Shown here one piece after another: positions 1 to 7,426 of a DNA stretch of 64,000 bases; position 1 is the stretch's first letter, and each line of letters opens with the position of its first letter. The notes beneath the pieces are model-generated. The model was not told the DNA's origin. It worked only from the letters and a program-made list of their open reading frames with translations, and ran no database searches. Source of the DNA: Prevotellaceae bacterium HUN156 (GTDB taxonomy: Bacteria > Bacteroidota > Bacteroidia > Bacteroidales > Bacteroidaceae); the NCBI GenBank assembly GCA_900119285.1, contig FPIT01000007.1, forward strand, positions 124,001-188,000, in the 5' to 3' direction. Made by a program: the position numbers and the translations under genes.

Positions 1-1395
1 AACTGGGGCGCACCTTGGCAGATGCCTACTTATGAAGAATACGTGGAGTTGGTTGCTAACACTACTCATGAATGGGTTAGCAATTACAACAACACAGGTG
101 TTAGTGGCTATAAGTTTGTCAATCAGCAAGATAACACCAAGTTCATCTTCCTGCCAGCAGCTGGCTTGATTGAGGGTACAGATTTTACCAATAAGGGAAC
201 CCTTGGTTATTACAGGCTGGCTACGCTTGACGCAAATGTAGAATCAGCGAAGATTTTCTACTTTAGCAGCACCGCCTTTAATAACACTGCTGCTCCTCGC
301 TACAGAGGTATGACTATTCGTGCCATTCAGCATCCCAATTTCCTTGTAACGCTGAAGATGGGTACTGACGACGCCTCTAATTGGAGCATCTCGCCTAACA
401 CTGGCGAAGAGAATACACTTGTCACGCTGAGATATAGTGGTACAAGACACCTCAAGTCAGTGAGAGCCTATGAGAAGATTGACAACAATCCATTGCTGAT
501 TCCATTGACGCTTGAGGCTACAGCTGATGGTGCCATTTCTATCACCAATGCTGCCAGCGGTATGCAATACACCAAGAATGGTGGAGCCAAGACTGCTGTT
601 TCCACCTCTATCCCTGTTAGTGCTGGCGATGTCATCCAGTTCTATGGCACAAAGACCAACGTTACCTCTTATAGTGTTACCAAGATTGGCTGTACAGTAG
701 ACTGTTACATCTATGGCAACATCATGAGTCTGGTCAACGAGACCTACTTCCCCACAGCCAAAGAGCTGAGTACTACCAGTGTCTTTGCATATCTGTTCCA
801 AAACAATACGCACATCATCAATCACGACACCAAGATTCTGGTACTCCCAGCCACTACGTTGTCTGTAAGTTGCTATGAAGGTTTGTTTGATGGTTGTACA
901 GGTCTTACCGTAGCTCCAGAATTGCCAGCAGAAACACTGGTTAATTATTGCTATAGATACATGTTCCGGAAATGTTCTGGCTTAACAACTGCACCTGATC
1001 TGCCTGCTATGGAATTGGCTACTCAGTGCTATAAGAGTATGTTTAATAATTGTACGAATCTGACTGCAGCTCCAGCTACTCTACCCGCAACAACACTACA
1101 AACTAACTGTTATGAAAGTATGTTCGAAAGCTGTTCTAAGCTGACTACATCGCCCATTTTGCCTGCTCCCACTTTGGCAGCTTCTTGCTATCTGTATATG
1201 TTCCGTGGTTGTAGCCTTCTGGAGAATGTAACCTGCCTTGCAACTACCCACAGTGCATATAATTGTACCAACAACTGGCTACAAGGTGTTAAGAGTTCTG
1301 GTACATTCTACAAAGCATCTGCTGCTTCGTGGACAACAGGTAACGCTACTAGTGTTCCAAGCGGATGGGAGATACATGACTATGTAGCACCCTAA
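1..1395 (+). CDS. Surface protein, FISUMP-like domain plus Cys/Leu-rich repeats (5' end missing)
   Basis: The frame is open from the first base, so this is the last 464 residues of a longer protein; the first Met (base 22) is internal. Residues 1-105 resemble the FISUMP/DUF1566-type domain found in Bacteroidetes and Fibrobacter surface proteins: a W-x-MPT start, IFLPAAG, and a closing RG-x-x-IRA motif. Residues about 280-430 hold about five repeats of roughly 25 residues with the pattern CYxxMFxxCxxLTxAPxLPAxTL, reminiscent of BspA/DUF285-type solenoids. No sorting tail is obvious; the protein ends in a short linker (IHDYVAP). The following secreted protein and small peptide lie close behind in the same orientation, so one surface-protein operon is likely. 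A cell-surface location is inferred because the N terminus and signal peptide are outside the window. The ligand is unknown. Confidence 0.7.
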   Translation, partial: NWGAPWQMPTYEEYVELVANTTHEWVSNYNNTGVSGYKFVNQQDNTKFIFLPAAGLIEGTDFTNKGTLGYYRLATLDANVESAKIFYFSSTAFNNTAAPRYRGMTIRAIQHPNFLVTLKMGTDDASNWSISPNTGEENTLVTLRYSGTRHLKSVRAYEKIDNNPLLIPLTLEATADGAISITNAASGMQYTKNGGAKTAVSTSIPVSAGDVIQFYGTKTNVTSYSVTKIGCTVDCYIYGNIMSLVNETYFPTAKELSTTSVFAYLFQNNTHIINHDTKILVLPATTLSVSCYEGLFDGCTGLTVAPELPAETLVNYCYRYMFRKCSGLTTAPDLPAMELATQCYKSMFNNCTNLTAAPATLPATTLQTNCYESMFESCSKLTTSPILPAPTLAASCYLYMFRGCSLLENVTCLATTHSAYNCTNNWLQGVKSSGTFYKASAASWTTGNATSVPSGWEIHDYVAP

Positions 1396-1443
1396 CAGCG
1401 ATTATTCAGATTAGAACATCAATAACAAAAGAAAGACAATATT

Positions 1444-2313
1444 ATGAAAAAGAAAATATATACCATATTGGCACTGCTCACTATAGCAGTAAGTGGAGTG
1501 TGGGCTCAGACTGCCGTCACCCTCACCCCCACTGCCGACAATGAGTGGACATTCAGTCTGCCCAAGTTCAACGTAGAGATTGAGGCAGTGTATTACACAG
1601 ACCTGCTTGAGGCTGACGACAATAGTACATGGCTTACAGACAACGACGGAGAGACTGCCGACATCTGGCTCGGACGCACCCTGAAGTCTGGTAGTTGGAA
1701 CACCTTTGCTGCCCCCTTTGACATCAGCGATACCGAACTGGCCTCCTTAGGCATCACTGCCAAGCAGCTCTCCACCTCATCCTACTCTAATGGCAAGCTT
1801 ACGCTTCTCTTCAGCGATGCCACCAGTATTGAGGCAGGCAAGCCTTATATGGTAAAGGTCGCTGCCGACGTAGCTACCCCCACATTCGACGATGTCACTA
1901 TCAGCAAGACCACCACACCAACGGTAACCTCTGTAGTCGACTTCGTACCCTCTTTGGGTAAGACCCTTGCCACTGGTCCTACTGGCGACGAAAGCAACAA
2001 CAAGGCTGTGCTCTTCCTTGCTGCCAACAACAAGCTCTATAATCCTACTGTGGTCAACGATAGCGAGCAGGCAGCCAGCTTCATCAAGGGCTTCCGTGCC
2101 TACTTCCAGCTGAAGGACGAGACCAGCTCTGCCCGTGAGTTTGTTCTTGACTTCGGTAACGGAGAAACCACAGCGCTGAAGCTCGTGAATAGTGATGAGA
2201 GAATAGAGAATAGCAAGCTCTACGACCTGCAGGGACGCAAGCTCTCTAACATCGGTTCTCAGTTGTCACCAGGTGTTTACATCAAGAATGGACGTAAAAT
2301 TGTGATAAAATAA
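1444..2313 (+). CDS. Secreted protein with C-terminal sorting-type tail
   Basis: A 289-residue protein that starts with a clear signal peptide (MKKK, hydrophobic stretch, cleavage after VWA-Q, about residue 21). The mature part is rich in Thr, Ser and Asp with no enzyme motif I recognise. The last 30 residues (LYDLQGRKL ... GVYIKNGRKIVIK) match the tail seen at the end of many secreted Prevotella proteins and resembling type IX secretion signals, so export to the surface or medium is inferred. It begins 48 bases after the upstream repeat protein and is followed after 15 bases by a 57-residue ORF. The middle may be an Ig-like or adhesin domain, but nothing in the sequence settles its function. 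Confidence 0.7.
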   Translation: MKKKIYTILALLTIAVSGVWAQTAVTLTPTADNEWTFSLPKFNVEIEAVYYTDLLEADDNSTWLTDNDGETADIWLGRTLKSGSWNTFAAPFDISDTELASLGITAKQLSTSSYSNGKLTLLFSDATSIEAGKPYMVKVAADVATPTFDDVTISKTTTPTVTSVVDFVPSLGKTLATGPTGDESNNKAVLFLAANNKLYNPTVVNDSEQAASFIKGFRAYFQLKDETSSAREFVLDFGNGETTALKLVNSDERIENSKLYDLQGRKLSNIGSQLSPGVYIKNGRKIVIK

Positions 2314-2328
2314 TAGGAGGAAAGCATT

Positions 2329-2502
2329 ATGATAAAGAAGAAATATATCAATCCCGAAATAGAGGTGGTGCAGCTCAAGCAGCAAGGCAACATCCTTGTC
2401 ACCTCGTTAACCGATGTTCTTGATACCGGTCTTGACACAGACGACCTTGAATACGGTAATGGCACAGACAAGGAAGAAAACATCTGGGACGAAGCCTGGT
2501 AA
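2329..2502 (+). CDS. Small acidic peptide (57 aa) following surface protein
   Basis: A 57-codon ORF beginning MIKKKYINPEIEVVQLK and ending in an acidic, Trp-containing tail (ENIWDEAW). Its start is marked by AGGAGG at 2315-2320, which is unusual because Bacteroidetes genes rarely carry a strong Shine-Dalgarno sequence. Short proteins of the form M(K)KKYINPxxEVV are, as I recall, often found downstream of Prevotella and Bacteroides surface-protein genes; their role is unknown. There is no signal peptide. It is the last gene before a strong terminator, consistent with a real operon member. Confidence 0.6.
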   Translation: MIKKKYINPEIEVVQLKQQGNILVTSLTDVLDTGLDTDDLEYGNGTDKEENIWDEAW

Positions 2503-2532
2503 CCCCTCTTCCCCATAATACATACCAAAGAG

Positions 2533-2567
2533 AGAAGTACCCCTGCAATCGGGTACTTCTTTTTTTT
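2533..2567 (+). terminator. Rho-independent terminator
   Basis: A perfect 10-bp stem (2533-2542 with 2551-2560), 8-base loop, then a T run from 2560 to 2567. It closes the surface-protein operon. Confidence 0.9.
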
Positions 2568-2601
2568 CATAGCCAGCCTCTCAGAAATATCCAAATAAAA
2601 A

Positions 2602-2633
2602 TTTGGAAGATTGCATATAATATTGTATCTTTG
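2602..2633 (+). promoter_or_regulatory. sigma-ABfr promoter of the cytidylate-kinase-like gene
   Basis: TTTG at 2602-2605, 20 bases, then TATCTTTG at 2626-2633, an exact match to the Bacteroidetes housekeeping promoter, 29 bases before the start codon at 2663. Confidence 0.85.
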
Positions 2634-2662
2634 TGGCATGTAAAACCTAAAAACTATGAGCT

Positions 2663-3283
2663 ATGAACAAGGAGGAAAAATTTGTTATAACCATCAGCCG
2701 ACAGTTCGGCACTGGTGGCCACGAGATTGGAGCAGAGCTTGCACGTAGGCTCGGAGTAAAATTACTGGATAAGCAAATCCTCAACGAGGTAGCCTCGCGC
2801 ATGAAGACTGTCGAGGATGCCGTAGAGAAGATTGAAGCCCGCAACCCACTCTGGCGCGACGACTTCACCAACTTCTACCGCAGCTATATGGCCAGCACCC
2901 AGTACAACGGACAAGAGCTGGAGAAGACTACCCACGAGTTGTTCGATGCACAAGCTGATGTCATTCGCCAGATAGCCTCCGAGGAGTCGTGCATCATCAT
3001 CGGACGCTGCGGATTCGACATCTTTGCCAATCATCCCAATGCCCTGAAGATTTTCATCCATTCCAGTGTAGATTGTCGCAAGCGCCGCATCGCAGAGAAA
3101 TACGACATCAGCGAACAAGATGCCGCTGCCATGATTGTTGACAACGACTACAGCCGTGAGCTCTACACCAAGAAATACACTGGTCGCGACTGGAAGGATG
3201 CCACCAACTACGACATCTCGCTCGATGTAAGGCGCTTCGGAGTAAACGGTGCCGTTGACTTCCTCATGAAATGTATCGAATGA
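2663..3283 (+). CDS. Cytidylate kinase-like family protein
   Basis: 206 residues. The N terminus ISRQFGTGGHEIGAELA is the P-loop region of the cytidylate-kinase-like family (PF13189), which has a Gly-rich loop but lacks the classical GKS/T. A second conserved block (IIIGRCGFDIFA, then FIHSSVDCRKRRIAEKY) matches the nucleoside-monophosphate-kinase core and lid. Residues about 160-206 (YTGRDW..A.NYDISLD) are also typical. A monophosphate-kinase role is expected from the family, but the substrate has not been shown for this branch; true cmk is normally a different, longer protein. The gene is monocistronic, with its own promoter and a convergent neighbour downstream. Confidence 0.8.
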   Translation: MNKEEKFVITISRQFGTGGHEIGAELARRLGVKLLDKQILNEVASRMKTVEDAVEKIEARNPLWRDDFTNFYRSYMASTQYNGQELEKTTHELFDAQADVIRQIASEESCIIIGRCGFDIFANHPNALKIFIHSSVDCRKRRIAEKYDISEQDAAAMIVDNDYSRELYTKKYTGRDWKDATNYDISLDVRRFGVNGAVDFLMKCIE

Positions 3284-3292
3284 GAAAACAAA

Positions 3293-3883
3293 CTAACTGT
3301 TCTCATATACTACTAGTTCTCTCGGAAGTGTAATCACTTTCAATCGTTCATACCAAACGTGAGATGCCCCCTGGATATGCTTTTGAGTATGTCCACTGAT
3401 AATGTAATAGTTGGCCACATACTCATCCATCATGTTCAGGAAAACCTTCTTTATACGTGAACACTTCTCATTGATGGCATTGTCTAATGGATTTACGAGA
3501 TGATCTACCCCTTCCATGATTTTCTCTTTATCCATTAGTTTTGCCGTTGCCATGTAGTATCGAGTCAGTTCCTCCCGATAGTCTCCTAACCTCTTAAACT
3601 CAATACCCTCCGGATGAGCCAGAAATAGTAGATATACAGCCTTATGAACAGGTTGTAACTCCACCTCTTTCTGATTATAGTCCATTAAGATAAATCTATA
3701 GTCTTTCGTTATCAGCAACCTACTCAGTTTAGTTCTTGCAGCTTCGATCCGAAGCTCTTCCAATAAAGGTGCACCAATAGCTCTCAGCAGCAAGTCTTTT
3801 CTACCTGCCCTTTGGAGCTGTTCTATCAGTTGCTTGATCTGCTCAGCTATTTCTTCTGGAGTATAATGAGTCATATCTATCAT
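3293..3883 (-). CDS. Conserved Bacteroidetes protein of unknown function, coupled to ftsZ-like gene
   Basis: 196 residues (193 if the second Met, MTHYTPEE, is used). Its ATG overlaps the stop of the upstream FtsZ-like gene by four bases (ATGA at 3880-3883), so the two are translationally coupled. The N terminus is a charged, probably coiled helix (residues 5-40). The middle (KAVYLLFLAHPEGIEF..LGDYREELTRYY) looks like a winged-helix-type segment, and the end holds INEKCSRIKKVFL and a closing LPRELVVYE motif. I recognise this as a recurrent Bacteroidetes family but know no function for it. There is no signal peptide or membrane segment, so it is cytoplasmic. The coupling suggests a role connected with the FtsZ-like filament. 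Confidence 0.7.
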   Translation of the reverse strand: MIDMTHYTPEEIAEQIKQLIEQLQRAGRKDLLLRAIGAPLLEELRIEAARTKLSRLLITKDYRFILMDYNQKEVELQPVHKAVYLLFLAHPEGIEFKRLGDYREELTRYYMATAKLMDKEKIMEGVDHLVNPLDNAINEKCSRIKKVFLNMMDEYVANYYIISGHTQKHIQGASHVWYERLKVITLPRELVVYENS

Positions 3884-5145
3884 TCCGCCACCTCATTCAT
3901 CAGATTATTCAGCCACGTTCTCCACTTATCAATGATAGTTGGTTGTTTCTCTTCCACAATCGTGTTCTCCACCCTTGTTTCTATTGGTGTTTCCACTTCG
4001 TCCACCTCTTCTGGCTCCTTGGCGGTCTCCACTTCAAATAATGGTTCCACACTTAGCGCCTCCTTTATTGTTGTTTTCTTCTTTGAGGGCTTATATAATT
4101 GGCGAATCAAATCCTCATAGAAATCATCCTCGTCACGATGGACATCCTTCTGAACATCTTTACGCAAGGAATCTTCTAAGCCTGTAGCCAAGATGGTAAC
4201 TTTCGCATCATCACCCAGTGAGTCATCCGTAGCCGTACCCCATATCACATCAATATTCGGGTCTAGCTGGTCAAAGAAATCATCAATCTCCTGTAGTTCA
4301 CGAACGAATATAGGGTTCGAATCGCTGGCATAGATATTAAACAGTATTCGCTTCGCCTTACCAATATCGTTACCATAAAGCAATGGTGAATCAAGGGCAT
4401 TCAATATTGCCTTCTCTACGCGATGTTCGCCACTGGCCCGTCCCATAGCCATTATCGCTCCGCCACCATTCTTCAGGGTTGTCTCCACATCGCAGAAGTC
4501 ACTCTTGATACCTCCATCACTTGGCATTGTAATCAGTTCCGATATTCCCTTTACTGCATCCATCAGTATATTGTCAGCACGCTGAAAAGCATCTTTTACA
4601 GACAGCTCAGAATCGGCATAAACATCACACAGTCTCTCATTATTCACTATCAGGAGTGCATCCACATTCTTGCGTAGTTCTTCAACACCCTTCAGCGCCT
4701 TAATTATCTTTCTTTTCTTTTCAAAATAAAAAGGTATTGTCACCACACCTACTGTCAGCAGTCCCATCTGCTTAGCCACACCTGCCACCACAGGAGCAGC
4801 GCCCGTACCAGTGCCACCTCCCATGCCAGCAGTTACGAACACCATTTTCGTGCCATCACTAAACAATTTCTCTATATCAGAGATATTAGCCTCAGCCTCC
4901 TTCTTTCCGAGTTCAGGGTTTGCACCAGCTCCAAGACCAGAATCTCCTAGCATCAACTTCACAGGTACAGGCGAGCGCGACAACGATTGACTATCCGTAT
5001 TACACACCGCATAAGTTACTCCGCCAACCTGTTCGTTGTACATATTCCGTACGGCATTACATCCGCCACCACCAACGCCAACCACCTTGATGATGCCCTG
5101 CATCTTATCCTCTATGGGACCAAATTCTAAAATATCATCTGCCAT
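3880..5145 (-). CDS. FtsZ-family GTPase outside the division cluster (probable second FtsZ)
   Basis: 421 residues from MADDILEF; a longer start at 5175 is excluded because it lies inside the -7 promoter box. The tubulin/FtsZ signature GGGTGTG is at residues 109-115, and the N-terminal nucleotide loop is GVGGGGCNA (24-31). The T7 synergy loop reads GGIKSDFCD (211-219): both catalytic Asp (216, 219) are kept, but the Asn of the usual NxDFxD is Lys214. After the core (to about 324) comes a charged linker of about 75 residues. The last 18 residues, IIDKWRTWLNNLMNEVAE, form an amphipathic helix with two Trp rather than a typical FtsA-binding peptide. No ftsA, ftsQ or mur genes are nearby. It could still be the cell's main FtsZ if the cluster is dispersed. 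Confidence 0.85.
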   Translation of the reverse strand: MADDILEFGPIEDKMQGIIKVVGVGGGGCNAVRNMYNEQVGGVTYAVCNTDSQSLSRSPVPVKLMLGDSGLGAGANPELGKKEAEANISDIEKLFSDGTKMVFVTAGMGGGTGTGAAPVVAGVAKQMGLLTVGVVTIPFYFEKKRKIIKALKGVEELRKNVDALLIVNNERLCDVYADSELSVKDAFQRADNILMDAVKGISELITMPSDGGIKSDFCDVETTLKNGGGAIMAMGRASGEHRVEKAILNALDSPLLYGNDIGKAKRILFNIYASDSNPIFVRELQEIDDFFDQLDPNIDVIWGTATDDSLGDDAKVTILATGLEDSLRKDVQKDVHRDEDDFYEDLIRQLYKPSKKKTTIKEALSVEPLFEVETAKEPEEVDEVETPIETRVENTIVEEKQPTIIDKWRTWLNNLMNEVAE

Positions 5146-5172
5146 ATTCTTCCATCTTTCTTGTTCTGTTTG

Positions 5173-5202
5173 CAAAGATACGCATTTCCCCTGAGAAACA
5201 AA
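5173..5202 (-). promoter_or_regulatory. sigma-ABfr promoter of the ftsZ-like operon
   Basis: On the minus strand TATCTTTG (5180-5173) is preceded by TTTG (5202-5199) at 18 bases. It places transcription start near 5169 and so supports the ATG at 5145. Confidence 0.8.
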
Positions 5203-5294
5203 AATCTCCGCAAGGCTTGCGGAGATTCTAATAACAATTAATTCAATTTGACTGCATAACGTTTTTTTATATTACACAAATAAAAACATATAAG

Positions 5295-5791
5295 AAATAA
5301 AAGTTCACATTCACGCGTAATATACAATATCACAATGCGTTAAGTGTGAATATTATTTTTTGAATATTATTCACCATAGGCTGTTAAAATCGCAAATAAC
5401 ACAGAAACACGTTGCAAATACAGATATCTTTAGTCACAGCTATCTTTAGATTTATCGTGCGATGAATGTCGAAAATGTCTGCGACGGCCGTCGCAGATAT
5501 TTTTGACGGCCGTCGCAAGTTACGCAAAAGCAGTTATTGGAAGGCAAGAATATATATATTGACGATGGATTTACTATTCACAGAACATGTTATAAAACAA
5601 ATAATTACACAATTACCATCAGAAACAACAGATAGACAAATCCCTTCATCCCAATGGCATTTACAATCATGATATTAACATTTATTTTGATTTGTTTTTG
5701 GGGGCTTCTTCAATAAAAATAGCGAAAAATAATATTCACACTTAACGCTGTGAAACACAACTCATTACGTGTGAACGTGAAGTTTATTTTT
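5295..5791. repeat. Long inverted-repeat element (about 0.5 kb) between ftsZ-like and esterase genes
   Basis: The arms at 5295-5361 and 5724-5791 are imperfect inverted copies of each other. The inner 24 bases (5337-5360 and 5725-5748) match perfectly, and the outer parts match with small gaps. The enclosed 360 bases carry a 20-base palindrome at 5478-5497, a second copy of its core at 5505-5516, and an unconvincing 68-codon ORF. No transposase gene is present. The layout fits a MITE-like non-autonomous element or a large structured RNA/DNA palindrome. The rest of the 5146-5940 gap holds the two divergent promoters and nothing else I can name. Confidence 0.65.
5478..5516. repeat. Paired GACGGCCGTC palindromes
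   Basis: A perfect 20-base palindrome at 5478-5497 is followed 7 bases later by a second copy of its core (5505-5516). The stretch is far richer in G and C than the surrounding AT-rich spacer. Confidence 0.75.
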
Positions 5792-5905
5792 CATTCCTTC
5801 ATGACTAGACCATTTAAGCAAGCTCTATGCCCCTCGCTGCTCCATTATTTTCCTAATAATTCTCAAATATTTTTGTAAAGTTAGTCTTTTTCCATCATCT
5901 TTTTG

Positions 5906-5913
5906 TACTTTTG
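5906..5913 (+). promoter_or_regulatory. -7 box of the esterase gene
   Basis: TACTTTTG at 5906-5913 matches TAnnTTTG. Because it overlaps the more upstream possible start (5911), the gene must start at the ATG at 5941. Confidence 0.7.
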
Positions 5914-5940
5914 TGGAGATTTTTTTCAAAAGTGGATAGG

Positions 5941-6546
5941 ATGAAGAAGATATTGTTCCTTCATGGATTCTTTGCCAGTGGGCAGTGTGTGCCCGCATTG
6001 GCTTTGAGGGAGGCTTTCAAGGGAAGTGCTGAGGTTGTAACGCCAGACCTGCCGATGCACCCCAAGGAGGCGCTACGCTTCATTCGTGAACTGACAGACA
6101 AGGAGAAGCCTGATGTGCTGGTGGGTAACAGTTGTGGGGCGTTCTATGCGCAGATGATAGCCCCCACAGTGGGCATCCCCGCCCTACTCGGCAATCCGCA
6201 CTTCAGGATGACGGAGTTTCTGAAGCCACGAATAGGTACGCATCAATACAAGTCGCCACGCAAGGACGGCAATCAAGACTTCATCATCAACGAACAGCTG
6301 ATAGCGGAGTTTGCAGAGGTGGAGGCTCACCAGTTTGACACCTACAGCCCAGCCTACAAGGAGCGTATCTGGGGCATCTTTGGCGAGCAAGACACACTAG
6401 CACACTTCGAGCCTTTATTCTTACAGTACTACACTCACTCGTTTCATTTCCCTGGAGGTCATACACCTACAGCTGAAGAAGTACACCAATACTATGTGCC
6501 ACTGATAGAAAACATTGTACTGGTGACAAGGTGTTTGCCACGATGA
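5941..6546 (+). CDS. Alpha/beta-hydrolase, YqiA-like esterase
   Basis: 201 residues starting MKKILFLHGF. The oxyanion HGF (8-10), the nucleophile elbow GNSCG with Ser64, an acid in FGEQD (Asp151) and His174 in FPGGHTP give a full catalytic triad. Size and layout (small hydrolase, no lid domain, nucleophile elbow with Asn before Ser) fit the YqiA/UPF0227 esterase group. Substrates of that group are poorly known; it is a cytoplasmic carboxylesterase by family. The gene is alone, with a convergent permease gene 30 bases downstream. The start at 5941 is chosen from the promoter position and the family's usual N terminus. Confidence 0.75.
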   Translation: MKKILFLHGFFASGQCVPALALREAFKGSAEVVTPDLPMHPKEALRFIRELTDKEKPDVLVGNSCGAFYAQMIAPTVGIPALLGNPHFRMTEFLKPRIGTHQYKSPRKDGNQDFIINEQLIAEFAEVEAHQFDTYSPAYKERIWGIFGEQDTLAHFEPLFLQYYTHSFHFPGGHTPTAEEVHQYYVPLIENIVLVTRCLPR

Positions 6547-6576
6547 AAGCAGTGATGGGCGAGCAGTTGCACGCCT

Positions 6577-7314
6577 TTAGCTGTGGCATGAGGATATGAG
6601 GATGATGACGCCACTCACGGCAATATAAGCATAGACAATGTAGCGGAAAAGGCGGTTGGGGATGCGCTTGAAGACAAAGGCGCCAAGGCAGATACCAATG
6701 ATGACGCCACCAAGTCCGAAGAGGTAATCGGTAAGCACAGTGGTGGTGAGGAAGCCGTTATAGGCGCGCACAATGGTCATCATCACATTGCCAATGAGGA
6801 AATAGCACTGCGTCATAGCCATATAGTGTTCTTTGGTGGGCTCGCTCTGAATGAAGTAGAGCACGGCTGGCGGACCTTGCATGCCAAAGAAGCCGCCCAT
6901 GAGTCCGCTAAGTGTTCCTGCTCCCATCTGCACGGGCTTGGTGGTGGGCAGCTTAATCTTCTGACTGAACAGCGCAAAGTAGATGCTGATGAGGATAAGC
7001 ATCACGCCAAGGATTTGTCTGAGAATATGATCTTCGATGCGCGTCAGGGCAAAGATGGCAATGGTGGAGACTGCCACAAAGGTGAGCAGTATGGGCCATA
7101 GCCTGCGCCAAGAGACGTAGCGATGCAAGCGCCACACGATGACTGCCGAGGTGGTGATGGCAAGGAGCCCTGAAAGCGTGGTAGACTCACCATAGGTGGG
7201 CAGGAAGAAGGGCAGCATGGTCATGATGAAGATGCCAAAGCCGAAGCCCGTGGTGCGCTGCACAAAACTGGCTCCGATGCTCAGCAGGAAAATGGCTATA
7301 GCAAGTGTATCCAT
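6577..7314 (-). CDS. TauE/SafE-family sulfite/organic-anion exporter-like permease
   Basis: 245 residues from MDTLAIAIFL; a longer frame begins at 7380, but the promoter-like TTACTTTG (7344-7337) lies inside it. There are about eight hydrophobic segments, with the family's repeated motif (GASFVQRTTGFGFG near the N terminus and GTLSGLMGGFFGMQGPP in the second half). TauE/SafE proteins export sulfur-containing or organic anions across the inner membrane; the substrate here is unknown. It is divergent from the sugar-kinase operon with 112 bases between the starts, and convergent with the esterase. Confidence 0.8.
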   Translation of the reverse strand: MDTLAIAIFLLSIGASFVQRTTGFGFGIFIMTMLPFFLPTYGESTTLSGLLAITTSAVIVWRLHRYVSWRRLWPILLTFVAVSTIAIFALTRIEDHILRQILGVMLILISIYFALFSQKIKLPTTKPVQMGAGTLSGLMGGFFGMQGPPAVLYFIQSEPTKEHYMAMTQCYFLIGNVMMTIVRAYNGFLTTTVLTDYLFGLGGVIIGICLGAFVFKRIPNRLFRYIVYAYIAVSGVIILISSCHS

Positions 7315-7388
7315 CCGTTTTTTCGATATTATTTTGCAAAGTAACGAAAAATAATCCGATTTGTTGGCAGTATTAGCCAAAAAAATAG

Positions 7389-7396
7389 TAATTTTG
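7389..7396 (+). promoter_or_regulatory. -7 box of the kinase-glycosyltransferase-fbp operon
   Basis: TAATTTTG, an exact TAnnTTTG match 30 bases before the ATG at 7427, with GTTGG at 7363-7367 about 21 bases upstream as a weak -33 box. Confidence 0.7.
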
Positions 7397-7426
7397 CAAT
7401 CAAATTTCCTAAACTAAAAAAGAATT

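Noticed and set aside
22..24. ATG as start of the first gene
   Set aside because: The frame is open to base 1 with domain-typical residues (NWGAPWQ) before this Met; the gene starts outside the window.
5173..5175. Longer start for the FtsZ-like protein (MQTEQERWKN..)
   Set aside because: This Met lies within the -7 promoter box; the ATG at 5145 fits the promoter and family.
5478..5516. CRISPR-like repeat pair
   Set aside because: Only two copies, a 7-base spacer and perfect palindromy; no cas genes anywhere in the window.
5466..5672. 68-codon ORF inside the inverted-repeat element
   Set aside because: It crosses both GC palindromes and has no promoter or family resemblance; probably chance.
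6540..6576. Frameshift at the esterase 3' end
   Set aside because: The protein has its full triad and family length, so the ending after LVTRCLPR is accepted as natural.
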